From Alphaproteobacteria bacterium (GTDB taxonomy: Bacteria > Pseudomonadota > Alphaproteobacteria > Rhodospirillales > Rhodospirillaceae), in assembly GCA_003250275.1 (NCBI GenBank), contig QKGW01000334.1, positions 1 to 7,622 of the forward strand: 7,622 bases of DNA, given 5' to 3'. Numbering within the stretch: position 1 is the first letter of the stretch; every line of letters starts with the position of its first letter. A program made the position numbers and the translations under genes. Shown in pieces: positions 1-5,713 of the stretch. A model generated the notes under the pieces. The model was not told the origin of the DNA. It did no database searches and was given only the letters and a program-made list of their open reading frames with translations.

Positions 1-537
1 CTCTCGGGCGGTCTCATCACCATCCGGCCGTCGATCGCGAGCAAGCTCGAAAGCCACAAGAACACCATCATCGGCAACACCGTCCTCTACGGCGCGACCT
101 CGGGCAAGCTGTTCGCGGCGGGCCAGGCGGGCGAGCGCTTCTGCGTGCGCAACTCGGGCGCGGAAGTGGTGGTCGAGGGCTGTGGCTCGAACGGCTGCGA
201 GTACATGACCGGCGGCACCGCGGTGGTGCTCGGCCCTGTGGGCCCCAACTTCGCCGCGGGCATGACCGGCGGCATGGCGTTCATCTTCGATCCCGACAAC
301 CAGCTCTCCGAGCGGCTCAACCCGTCCTCGGTGATCTGTCAGCGGATCCAGGTGCCGTACTACGAAGAGAAGCTCAAGACCCTGGTCGAGGAGCACGTCG
401 CCGAGACCGACTCGCGCTTCGCCCGCGAGATCCTGCTGAACTGGGAGTTCTTCGTCACCCAGTTCTGGCAGATCGTGCCGCAGGAAATGCTCGACAAGCT
501 CGAGGTGCCGGTGAACGTGGCGGAAGCCGCGGAATAA
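1..537 (+). CDS. gltB: Glutamate synthase (NADPH) large subunit, C-terminal part (5' end outside window)
   Basis: This is the last 178 codons of the large (alpha) subunit of glutamate synthase, open at the left edge and ending in TAA at 535-537. GltB makes two glutamates from 2-oxoglutarate and glutamine-derived ammonia in the cytoplasm, with electrons delivered by GltD. The visible part is the C-terminal GXGXG right-handed beta-helix domain. It shows spaced glycines in an ISG-like opening, then EGCGSNGCEYMTGG and GPVGPNFAAGMTGG, followed by a helical tail containing NWEFFVTQFWQIVPQEM, which is typical of the extreme GltB C-terminus. No gltD follows on this strand, so the small subunit must lie upstream or elsewhere. 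A strong terminator starts 28 bases after the stop. The family call is secure; nothing can be said of the glutaminase and FMN domains, which are outside the window. Confidence 0.96.
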   Translation, partial: LSGGLITIRPSIASKLESHKNTIIGNTVLYGATSGKLFAAGQAGERFCVRNSGAEVVVEGCGSNGCEYMTGGTAVVLGPVGPNFAAGMTGGMAFIFDPDNQLSERLNPSSVICQRIQVPYYEEKLKTLVEEHVAETDSRFAREILLNWEFFVTQFWQIVPQEMLDKLEVPVNVAEAAE

Positions 538-564
538 GGGCTCGTTGCGGAGCTTCGCCGGTGC

Positions 565-600
565 ACGCCGGACCCCTCGTCCATGGGGGTCCGGCGTTTA
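565..600 (+). terminator. Rho-independent terminator after gltB
   Basis: Perfect 11-bp GC-rich stem CGCCGGACCCC (566-576) and GGGGTCCGGCG (586-596), extended by an A-T pair (565/597), with a 9-base loop and a short TTTA tract. It sits 28 bases after the gltB stop and should separate gltB from the next gene. It also argues against starting the next gene at the ATG at 583, which lies inside the loop. Confidence 0.85.
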
Positions 601-610
601 TCGTTGGGGT

Positions 611-638
611 TTGCGCATATGCGAACTTGCTCTAGATT
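611..638 (+). promoter_or_regulatory. Candidate sigma-70 promoter with internal palindrome
   Basis: TTGCGC (611-616) and TAGATT (633-638) are spaced by 16 bases and lie 35 bases ahead of the ATG at 673. The stretch is locally more AT-rich than its surroundings and lies just after the gltB terminator. The 10-base perfect palindrome CGCATATGCG (614-623) overlaps the -35 end and spacer, where a dimeric regulator could bind. The matches to consensus are moderate and alphaproteobacterial promoters vary, so this is a suggestion only. Confidence 0.35.
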
Positions 639-672
639 TGTTGCCCTGTCGCAGCGGACCCGAACACCAGAT

Positions 673-1482
673 ATGGCCAAGCCCGATACCTCCTACCGCC
701 CCACCGTCGATGCACTGCTGAACCTGTTCTTCAACGCGGTGCGGGAGAAGTTCGCGCACGCCGGCGCTCAGGGACTGTCGCGCGAGGAGGTCGACGCGAT
801 CTTCACCTATTTCAGCGAAGGCAGCCCCGAGCTCGATTCGTACTACCGCGCCCTGTTCGAGAACTACGATCGGATCAAGGCGCAGACGATGATGAACAGT
901 ATGCGCGCCGACGAGTTCAACCGCCTGCTGGTGCAGAGCTTCGAGGACTACCTCGTCGACCGCGGCGCGCCCAAGGACGGCAAGGCGCCGCCCGATCGCA
1001 TCCCGCGCGAGGTGCTGCCGGCGCTGTTCCACGCGACCAAGCAGATCCTCGGCTCCGAGTTCGTCGAAACCTCGTCGAAGACCTGCCGCGACATCCGCCG
1101 CATCCTCGAACAGCGCGACGGCCCGGCGTTCTCGTGGGAGTCGTTCTATTCCGACGGCAAGGTCCTTCAGGTGCAGCAGCGCGCGCTGTCGCGCTTCGTC
1201 GTCTATTTCCGCGAGGACCTCGAAGGCAAGAAGCGCTGGATCGTCAAGGCGCTCAACTACAACGCCGGCGGCGAGATCAAGGGCGGCGTGGCAAGCTCGT
1301 ACCTCTTCACCGAGGGGCGGCTGAAGATTCTCCTGCTGGCGATGATCCGCCGCGTCGATGCCGCGACGATGAACGCCGAAAAGCGCGCCGAACTCGCGCG
1401 CAACATCGGCGAAGAGCGGATCAAGACCATCGAACGGGTGAAAATGGACGTGAAGCTGCTTGACGACAGGCGGCTGTTCTAG
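673..1482 (+). CDS. Conserved-looking hypothetical protein, 269 aa, soluble, function unknown
   Basis: I do not recognise this family. The ATG at 673 is chosen because the in-frame ATG at 583 lies inside the gltB terminator loop and the residues between look non-coding (R/S-rich, no pattern); the residue run from MAKPDTSYRP onward looks like real protein. The ribosome site before 673 is weak. The protein has no signal peptide and no membrane segment, a single cysteine (C138), and is rich in charged helical stretches. The N-terminal third (about 10-95) looks all-helical. Residues 150-215 look mixed alpha/beta, with aromatic and basic residues (SWESFYSDGK, RFVVYFRED, KKRWIVKALNYN). Residues 217-265 form long charged helices. 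Codon use matches the neighbours, so it is very likely expressed. It is followed after 40 bases by the fzlA-like gene on the same strand and may share a transcript with it. That proximity is the only clue to its role and does not establish one. Confidence 0.85.
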   Translation: MAKPDTSYRPTVDALLNLFFNAVREKFAHAGAQGLSREEVDAIFTYFSEGSPELDSYYRALFENYDRIKAQTMMNSMRADEFNRLLVQSFEDYLVDRGAPKDGKAPPDRIPREVLPALFHATKQILGSEFVETSSKTCRDIRRILEQRDGPAFSWESFYSDGKVLQVQQRALSRFVVYFREDLEGKKRWIVKALNYNAGGEIKGGVASSYLFTEGRLKILLLAMIRRVDAATMNAEKRAELARNIGEERIKTIERVKMDVKLLDDRRLF

Positions 1483-1484
1483 GA

Positions 1485-1513
1485 GATCATCGGGCGTCCG
1501 CCCGTTCGTGATC
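1485..1513 (+). other. Imperfect stem-loop in the gap between the hypothetical gene and fzlA
   Basis: GATCA (1485-1489) pairs with TGATC (1509-1513), and CGGGC (1491-1495) with GCCCG (1500-1504) around a 4-base loop, with a lopsided internal loop (1 versus 4 bases). There is no T tract, so it is a poor terminator. It could slow readthrough, protect the 3' end of the upstream message, or shape the leader of the next gene. It leaves only 9 bases before the ATG at 1523. Confidence 0.35.
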
Positions 1514-1522
1514 GGGATCGCA

Positions 1523-2188
1523 ATGATCGTTCTGGTACATCATCTCCTCTGCGCGGCGTCGCGCGCGGTCCGTCTGCAACTGAGCGAAAAGGGCGTGGCC
1601 TTCGAGCTTCGCGTCGAGCGGCCGTGGGAGCGGCGCGCCGATTTCCTGCGGCTCAACCCGGCGGGCGACCTGCCGGTGCTGGTCGAGGACGAAAACGCGG
1701 TGGCGGGCGTGCTCGCCGCGCTCGAATACGTCGAGGAGATCCACGCCGATCCGCCGCTGCTCGGGCGCGACCCGCAGCAGCGCGCCGAGGTGCGCCGCCT
1801 GCTCAACTGGTTCCTGGTGAAGTTCGAGGCGGAGGTGACCGCGACGGTGGTCGGCGAGAAGATCGGCAAGCGGATCTCGAACGGCGGCCCGCCGAACTCG
1901 CGCGCGATCAGCGCCGGGCGGCAGAACATCCACATGCACCTCGACTACGTCGCGTGGCTGATGGAGCGCCGCCGCTGGCTCGCGGGCGAGCAGATGACCC
2001 TCGCCGACATCGCCGCCGCGGCGCAGCTCTCGGTGCTCGACTACGCCGGTGAGGTGCCGTGGGCGAAGCACCCCGAGGCGAAGGACTGGTACGCGCGGAT
2101 CAAATCGCGCCCGGCGTTCCGCCCGCTGCTCGCCGAGACCCTGCCCGGCATCCCGCCGCCGCGGCACTACACCGATCTCGATTTCTGA
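1523..2188 (+). CDS. fzlA: Glutathione S-transferase-fold protein, probable FtsZ-binding division factor FzlA
   Basis: This 221-residue protein has a GST layout. The N-terminal thioredoxin-like half (about 1-78) contains the LNPAGDLPVL loop (44-53) with the cis-proline. The all-helical C-terminal half (about 86-205) contains the N-capping segment GEQMTLADIAAAAQLS (155-170). The tail PGIPPPRHYTDLDF (208-221) is the distinctive part. From memory, alphaproteobacterial FzlA proteins end in a very similar P-rich, acidic, Phe-terminated tail that matters for their function, while ordinary GSTs do not. In Caulobacter, FzlA binds FtsZ at midcell, curves its filaments and helps activate the divisome, and is not known to use glutathione. 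The ATG at 1523 begins the fold at its expected first strand (MIVLVHHLLC); GGGA at 1514-1517 is a weak ribosome site. Earlier in-frame TTG/GTG codons would add residues unlike a GST N-terminus. The GST superfamily call is firm; the FzlA assignment is probable. Confidence 0.8.
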   Translation: MIVLVHHLLCAASRAVRLQLSEKGVAFELRVERPWERRADFLRLNPAGDLPVLVEDENAVAGVLAALEYVEEIHADPPLLGRDPQQRAEVRRLLNWFLVKFEAEVTATVVGEKIGKRISNGGPPNSRAISAGRQNIHMHLDYVAWLMERRRWLAGEQMTLADIAAAAQLSVLDYAGEVPWAKHPEAKDWYARIKSRPAFRPLLAETLPGIPPPRHYTDLDF

Positions 2189-2217
2189 TCCGCCGCCGAA
2201 AAAATCGCGGGCGGCGC

Positions 2218-2246
2218 TTCAACCGTACATGTCGAAGGCTTATTCT
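2218..2246 (+). promoter_or_regulatory. Candidate promoter for the carboxyltransferase gene
   Basis: TTCAAC (2218-2223) and TATTCT (2241-2246) with a 17-base spacer lie in the 130-base gap between fzlA and the carboxyltransferase gene, about 70 bases before its ATG. The gap is the most AT-rich stretch nearby. A GCCGCC/GGCGGC hairpin with A-rich loop at its left end (about 2193-2216) may partly stop transcription from fzlA but lacks a T tract. The match to consensus is modest. Confidence 0.35.
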
Positions 2247-2318
2247 CCTATGGATGGCCGCGCGCCCATGCAAAGGTGCGGGGAGCGGCGAAGCCTGCAA
2301 GATTTCCGGGAGGATGCG

Positions 2319-3713
2319 ATGGGACGCGTGGTTGAAGTAACAGACGTGATTCTGCGCGATGCGCACCAGAGCCTGCTCGCCACGCGCATGGCGATGGAGG
2401 ACATGGTTCCCGCGTGCGAGGATCTCGACAATGCCGGGTACTGGTCCCTCGAATGCTGGGGCGGCGCGACCTTCGACGCCTGCATCCGCTTCCTCAATGA
2501 GGACCCGTGGGAGCGCCTGCGCACCTTCAAAAAGCTGATGCCGAAGACCCCGCTGCAGATGCTCCTGCGTGGCCAGAATCTCCTCGGCTACCGCCATTAC
2601 GAGGACGGCGTGGTCGAGCGCTTCGTCGACAAGGCGGCCGAAAACGGCATGGACGTGTTCCGCGTGTTCGACGCGCTCAACGACCTGCGCAACCTCGAAA
2701 CCGCGCTCAAGGCGGTGAAGAAGACCGGCAAGCACGCCCAGGGCACGATCTGCTACACCCAGAGCCCGGTGCACACCGTCGCGGCGTTCGTCGAGATGGC
2801 CAAGAGCCTCCAGTCGATGGGCGTCGATTCGATCTGCATCAAGGATATGGCGGCGCTGCTCCAGCCCCAGGCGGCCTACGATCTGGTCAAGGGGATCAAG
2901 GACGCGTGCGGCCAGGAGATGCGGGTGCACCTCCACGTCCACTCGACCACCGGCGTGACCATGGTGTCGCTGATGAAGGCGATCGAGGCCGGGGTCGACA
3001 TCGTCGACACCTCGATCAGCTCGCTTTCGCTCGGCTCCGGCCACAACCCGACCGAGGCGCTGGTGAAGATGCTCGCCGGCACCGGCTACGAGACTCGCCT
3101 CGACATGGCCCGTCTGCTCAAGGTCAAGGCGCACTTCGCCAAGGTCCGCCCGCGCTACAAGAAGTTCATGGCCGACTACAATGCGGTCGACACCGAGATT
3201 TTCGACAGCCAGATCCCCGGCGGCATGATCTCCAACATGGCCTCGCAGCTGCGCGAGATGGAGGCCTCCGACCAGATGGCCGAAGTCCTCGCGGAAGTTC
3301 CGCGGGTGCGCGCCGACGCGGGTTATCCGCCTCTGGTGACGCCGTCGTCGCAGATCGTCGGCAGCCAGGCGGTGTTCAACGTCCTGATGGGCGAGCGCTA
3401 CGGCACCCAGACCACCGAGTTCTCCGATCTGATGCTCGGCTACTACGGCAGCACCCTGGGCGAGAAGAACGCCGAGGTGCTCGCCCAGGCGAAGCAGCTC
3501 TCCGGCAAGGAGGTGATCACCGGGCGTCCCGCCGATCTCCTCGAACCGGAATGGGACCAGCTCCGCGCCGAGGCCGCGAAGATCCCGAACTTCAACGGCT
3601 CCGACGAGGACGTGCTCACCTACGCGATGTTCCCGAGCGTCGCCGAGGCGTTCTTCAAGAGCCGCCCCGAGGGGCCGAAGAACCTCGGTCAGGACCCCGC
3701 CAAGGCGGCCTGA
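2319..3713 (+). CDS. Stand-alone carboxyltransferase, transcarboxylase 5S / pyruvate carboxylase-B type
   Basis: This 464-residue TIM-barrel carboxyltransferase moves a carboxyl group between biotin and pyruvate/oxaloacetate. Its sequence follows the Propionibacterium transcarboxylase 5S subunit almost motif for motif: LRDAHQSLLATRMAMEDM at the start, then ECWGGAT, FLNEDPWERLRTF, LLRGQNLLGYRHY, GMDVFRVFDALND, QGTICYTQSPVHT, GHNPTEALVKML, SQIPGGMISNM, TPSSQIVGSQAV and ADLLEPEW. Expected metal ligands are present: D14, K175 (the carbamylated lysine, in IKDMAALL), H206 and H208 (in HLHVHSTTG). No biotinyl domain with an M-K-M site exists, and the protein stops about 40 residues short of my recollection of the 5S C-terminus. 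GGGAGGA at 2308-2314 fixes the ATG at 2319. No biotin carboxylase, biotin carrier or CoA-specific 12S gene is nearby, so partners must be elsewhere. Alternatives are pyruvate carboxylase subunit B or oxaloacetate decarboxylase alpha; the lack of Na+-pump genes disfavours the latter. Confidence 0.9.
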   Translation: MGRVVEVTDVILRDAHQSLLATRMAMEDMVPACEDLDNAGYWSLECWGGATFDACIRFLNEDPWERLRTFKKLMPKTPLQMLLRGQNLLGYRHYEDGVVERFVDKAAENGMDVFRVFDALNDLRNLETALKAVKKTGKHAQGTICYTQSPVHTVAAFVEMAKSLQSMGVDSICIKDMAALLQPQAAYDLVKGIKDACGQEMRVHLHVHSTTGVTMVSLMKAIEAGVDIVDTSISSLSLGSGHNPTEALVKMLAGTGYETRLDMARLLKVKAHFAKVRPRYKKFMADYNAVDTEIFDSQIPGGMISNMASQLREMEASDQMAEVLAEVPRVRADAGYPPLVTPSSQIVGSQAVFNVLMGERYGTQTTEFSDLMLGYYGSTLGEKNAEVLAQAKQLSGKEVITGRPADLLEPEWDQLRAEAAKIPNFNGSDEDVLTYAMFPSVAEAFFKSRPEGPKNLGQDPAKAA

Positions 3714-3723
3714 CCCGAATGCG

Positions 3724-3754
3724 AACGGCGCGCCCACCCGGCGCGCCGTTCTTT
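3724..3754 (+). terminator. Rho-independent terminator after the carboxyltransferase gene
   Basis: Perfect 11-bp stem AACGGCGCGCC (3724-3734) and GGCGCGCCGTT (3740-3750) with a 5-base loop (CACCC), followed by CTTT. It begins 11 bases after the TGA at 3711-3713. On the minus strand no T tract follows, so it is mainly a plus-strand stop. Confidence 0.85.
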
Positions 3755-3788
3755 CATGGTTTCCAGCACGGCGTTTCGGTCCGCCGCC

Positions 3789-3804
3789 GGCCTCTCGCGA
3801 GGCC
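3789..3804 (-). terminator. Hairpin at the end of arsC, possible terminator
   Basis: GGCCTC (3789-3794) and GAGGCC (3799-3804) form a perfect 6-bp stem with loop TCGC, overlapping the last base of the arsC TAG. There is no T tract on the minus-strand side, so termination would be weak or need Rho. Together with the hairpin at 3724-3754 it separates two converging transcripts. Confidence 0.4.
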
Positions 3805-4232
3805 TAGGGTTTCGCCGCCGGCTTGCCGTCGGCGTCGAGGATCAGTTCGCCGTCCTCCTTGCGGAACTCGCCCTTCGGCATCGGCGGCAACAGGTCGAGC
3901 ACGGTTTCCGACGGGCGGCAGAGCTTCACTCCCTTGCCGGTCACCACGATCGGGCGTTCGATCAGGATCGGGTGCGCCGCCATCGCGTCGAACAGCGCGT
4001 CGTCGGAGAGCGACGGGTCGCCGAGGCCGAGTTCGTCGTAGGGCGTGCCCTTCCTGCGCAGCATCGCGCGCGGCGAAACGCCCATGCGCGCGGCGAGGTC
4101 GACGATTGCTTCGCGCGGCGGCGGGGTCTTGAGGTATTCGACGACGTGGGGCTCGATGCCGGCGTGGCGGATCAGCGCGAGCACGTTGCGCGACGTGCCG
4201 CATTTCGGGTTGTGGTAGATCACCACGTCCAT
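3804..4232 (-). CDS. arsC: Arsenate reductase, glutaredoxin-coupled ArsC type
   Basis: This 142-residue cytoplasmic enzyme reduces arsenate to arsenite using glutathione and glutaredoxin. It matches the plasmid R773/E. coli ArsC family over its whole length. The active-site loop YHNPKCGTSRN places the catalytic cysteine at C11. The arginines that bind the oxyanion are at R59 (LRRKGTPY), R93 (IERPIVV) and R106 (KLCRPSE), each one position earlier than Cys12, Arg60, Arg94 and Arg107 of the R773 enzyme. The GTGKGVKLCRPSE-like segment (about 98-109) is diagnostic. The ATG at 4232 is set by AGGAGA (plus-strand 4238-4243) six bases upstream; longer in-frame starts would run back across the operator. 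It diverges from arsR across a shared 100-base region, so both arms are probably repressed by ArsR. A short C-terminal tail (DGKPAAKP) is unremarkable. Confidence 0.95.
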   Translation of the reverse strand: MDVVIYHNPKCGTSRNVLALIRHAGIEPHVVEYLKTPPPREAIVDLAARMGVSPRAMLRRKGTPYDELGLGDPSLSDDALFDAMAAHPILIERPIVVTGKGVKLCRPSETVLDLLPPMPKGEFRKEDGELILDADGKPAAKP

Positions 4233-4299
4233 TCGGCTCTCCTGTGTTGGTGTCTGTCCGGCAAAAATAGCTCTGGCGTGGACGCCGCACAAGTCATAG

Positions 4300-4317
4300 T
4301 ATGCGCTTGAACGCATA
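4300..4317. promoter_or_regulatory. Probable ArsR operator in the arsC/arsR divergent promoter region
   Basis: A clean inverted repeat TATGCG (4300-4305), six-base spacer CTTGAA, CGCATA (4312-4317) lies 15 bases before the arsR ATG. Its size and symmetry suit a dimeric winged-helix repressor such as ArsR, and autoregulation from such sites is the family rule. CATAGT (4295-4300) is a possible -10 for arsR that would overlap the repeat. For arsC, TTGTGC and TATTTT on the minus strand with a 17-base spacer (about 4293 down to 4265) are a possible promoter. A second short inverted repeat GGCGT-GG-ACGCC (4275-4286) sits between them. Two direct copies of ATAAGCG (4315-4321, 4323-4329) follow the operator. 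Confidence 0.6.
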
Positions 4318-4332
4318 AGCGGATAAGCGAAA

Positions 4333-4632
4333 ATGCACGACCCCCTCATCTACCTCGCCGCCCTTGCCGAACCCACCCGCCTCGCCGCGCTGCGGCTGCT
4401 TTGGCCGGGCGAGGAGCTGTGCCTCTGCGAGCTGATGTCGGAGCTGTGCGCCACCCAATCGCGGATGTCGCGCCACATGACGGCCCTCAAGACCGCCGGG
4501 CTGGTCGTCGACCGGCGCGACGCACAGTGGGTGCGCTACCGCCGCAATCCCGATCTTGCCGCCTCCGTCGCCGCTCTCGTCGACGCCGCCCTGGCGCTGC
4601 CCAAAACCGCCGCCGAGGAGGCCGCCGAATGA
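4333..4632 (+). CDS. arsR: ArsR/SmtB-family metalloregulator, arsenite type
   Basis: This 99-residue winged-helix repressor would bind the operator just upstream and release it when trivalent arsenic or antimony binds. The N-terminal helix LAALAEPTRLAALRLL (8-23) is the family signature. The metal-sensing helix contains ELCLCEL (28-34) with C30 and C32, plus C39 further on; this C-x-C placement is that of the classical As(III)-sensing ArsR proteins. The recognition helix is about 41-58 (TQSRMSRHMTALKTAGLV), followed by the wing (59-71). The ATG at 4333 lies directly after the operator; GGA at 4321-4323 is a weak ribosome site. Its stop overlaps the next start in ATGA (4629-4632), so arsR and the permease are translationally coupled. 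It probably represses its own operon and arsC. Confidence 0.93.
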   Translation: MHDPLIYLAALAEPTRLAALRLLWPGEELCLCELMSELCATQSRMSRHMTALKTAGLVVDRRDAQWVRYRRNPDLAASVAALVDAALALPKTAAEEAAE

Positions 4633-5702
4633 GCTGTAGCTGCACCGCGTCCAACAACAACACTCCGGAGACGCCGCAGGGCCTGCCGACGCGCGTCGTG
4701 CTCGGCCGCGTAGTCGTCGGCCTCGCCGCGTGGGCGGGGGTCTACGCGATGCTCGCGCCGACCTCGAACTGGCTGGTCGCGCGCCTGCCGGTGGAGCCCG
4801 GCTCGCACCTCGCCGACGCGCTCGCCTTCTTCGTCTACGATACCCCGAAGGTGCTGATGCTCCTCGCGCTGGTGGTGTTCGCGATGGGGGTGGTGCGCAC
4901 CTGGTTTTCCGCCGCGCACACCCGCAAGCTGCTCTCCGGCCGCCGCGAGGGCGTGGGCAACGTCGCCGCCGCGGTGCTCGGGGTGTTCACGCCGTTCTGC
5001 TCGTGCTCGGCGGTGCCGCTGTTCATCGGCTTCGTCTCTGCCGGAGTGCCGCTCGGCGTCACCTTCTCCTTCCTCATCGCCGCACCGATGGTCAACGAGA
5101 TCGCCCTCGGTCTGTTGTTCGGGCTGGTCGGCTGGCAGGTCGCGCTCGCCTACTTCGGCTTCGGCCTTGGCGTCGCGATCGTCGCGGGCTGGGTGATCGG
5201 GCGCCTGCATCTCGACGGCTGGCTCGAAGGCTGGGTGCGCGAGCTGCGGTCCGTCGCCGCCGAGCTGCCGCCCGAGCGCGTCACCTTCGCCGACCGCGTC
5301 GATGCCGGGATCGAGGCGGTGCGCGAAATCGTCGGCAAGGTGTGGAAATGGATCGTCGCGGGCATCGCGCTCGGCGCGTTCATCCACGGCTACGTGCCCG
5401 CCGATCTCCTCGCCGAGGTGATGGGGCGCGACGCCTGGTGGTCGGTGCCTGCCGCGGTGCTGCTCGGCATTCCGATGTATTCGAACGCCGCGGGCATCGT
5501 TCCGGTGGTCGAGGCGCTGCTCGGCAAGGGCGCGGCGCTCGGCACCGTGCTCGCCTTCATGATGTCGGTGATCGCCCTCTCCGCGCCGGAGATGATGATC
5601 CTGCGCAAGGTGTTGACGGCGCGGCTGATCGCCGTGTTCGTCGCCGTCGTCGGCGCCGGAATCCTCGGCGTCGGCTTTCTCTTCAATCTTCTCTTCGTCT
5701 AA
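4629..5702 (+). CDS. arsP: UPF0718/DUF318 family permease, ArsP-like
   Basis: This 357-residue inner-membrane permease has roughly eight hydrophobic segments (about 22-44, 74-92, 112-145, 146-167, 170-192, 240-257, 271-292, 303-322 and 332-356; two may pair as half-helices). The family hallmark TPFCSCSAVP (121-130) puts C124 and C126 in a membrane segment, followed by the conserved APMVNEIALGLL and GIPMYSNAAGIVPVV stretches. A polar loop at about 193-235 is probably cytoplasmic. Characterised relatives include ArsP, which exports trivalent organoarsenicals such as methylarsenite, and SO_0444-type Cu/Zn exporters. Placement in an arsR operon favours arsenic. An unusual N-terminus, MSCSCTAS, carries a second C-x-C pair. 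AGGAGG (4616-4621) seven bases before the ATG, and the ATGA overlap with arsR, fix the start. The thioredoxin-like gene follows after 11 bases. Whether it moves inorganic arsenite, methylated arsenic or another metal cannot be read from sequence. Confidence 0.88.
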   Translation: MSCSCTASNNNTPETPQGLPTRVVLGRVVVGLAAWAGVYAMLAPTSNWLVARLPVEPGSHLADALAFFVYDTPKVLMLLALVVFAMGVVRTWFSAAHTRKLLSGRREGVGNVAAAVLGVFTPFCSCSAVPLFIGFVSAGVPLGVTFSFLIAAPMVNEIALGLLFGLVGWQVALAYFGFGLGVAIVAGWVIGRLHLDGWLEGWVRELRSVAAELPPERVTFADRVDAGIEAVREIVGKVWKWIVAGIALGAFIHGYVPADLLAEVMGRDAWWSVPAAVLLGIPMYSNAAGIVPVVEALLGKGAALGTVLAFMMSVIALSAPEMMILRKVLTARLIAVFVAVVGAGILGVGFLFNLLFV

Positions 5703-5713
5703 GGGGAATAATC

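Noticed and set aside
583..672. Longer start (ATG at 583) for the unknown protein
   Set aside because: The ATG sits in the loop of the gltB terminator and the added 30 residues show no conserved-looking pattern.
2193..2216. Terminator after fzlA (GCCGCC/GGCGGC hairpin)
   Set aside because: Only a 6-bp stem with an A-rich loop and no T tract on the plus strand; too weak to call.
2100..3737. Long minus-strand open frame (545 codons) opposite the carboxyltransferase gene
   Set aside because: It is the mirror of a real, strongly conserved gene; the residues are H/R/E/L-rich with no recognisable domain, as expected for antisense of GC-rich coding DNA.
2507..4132. Plus-strand open frame of 541 codons out of frame with the carboxyltransferase and running across arsC
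   Set aside because: R/G/A-rich low-complexity composition, crosses a terminator and an opposing real gene.
4233..4349. Longer arsC start at 4349
   Set aside because: It would place the coding region over the operator and the start of arsR; the ATG at 4232 has a good ribosome site and begins exactly at the ArsC fold.
4536..5387. Minus-strand open frame of 283 codons opposite the permease
   Set aside because: Composition (E/H/R/D-rich, repetitive) is that of an antisense shadow of hydrophobic coding sequence.
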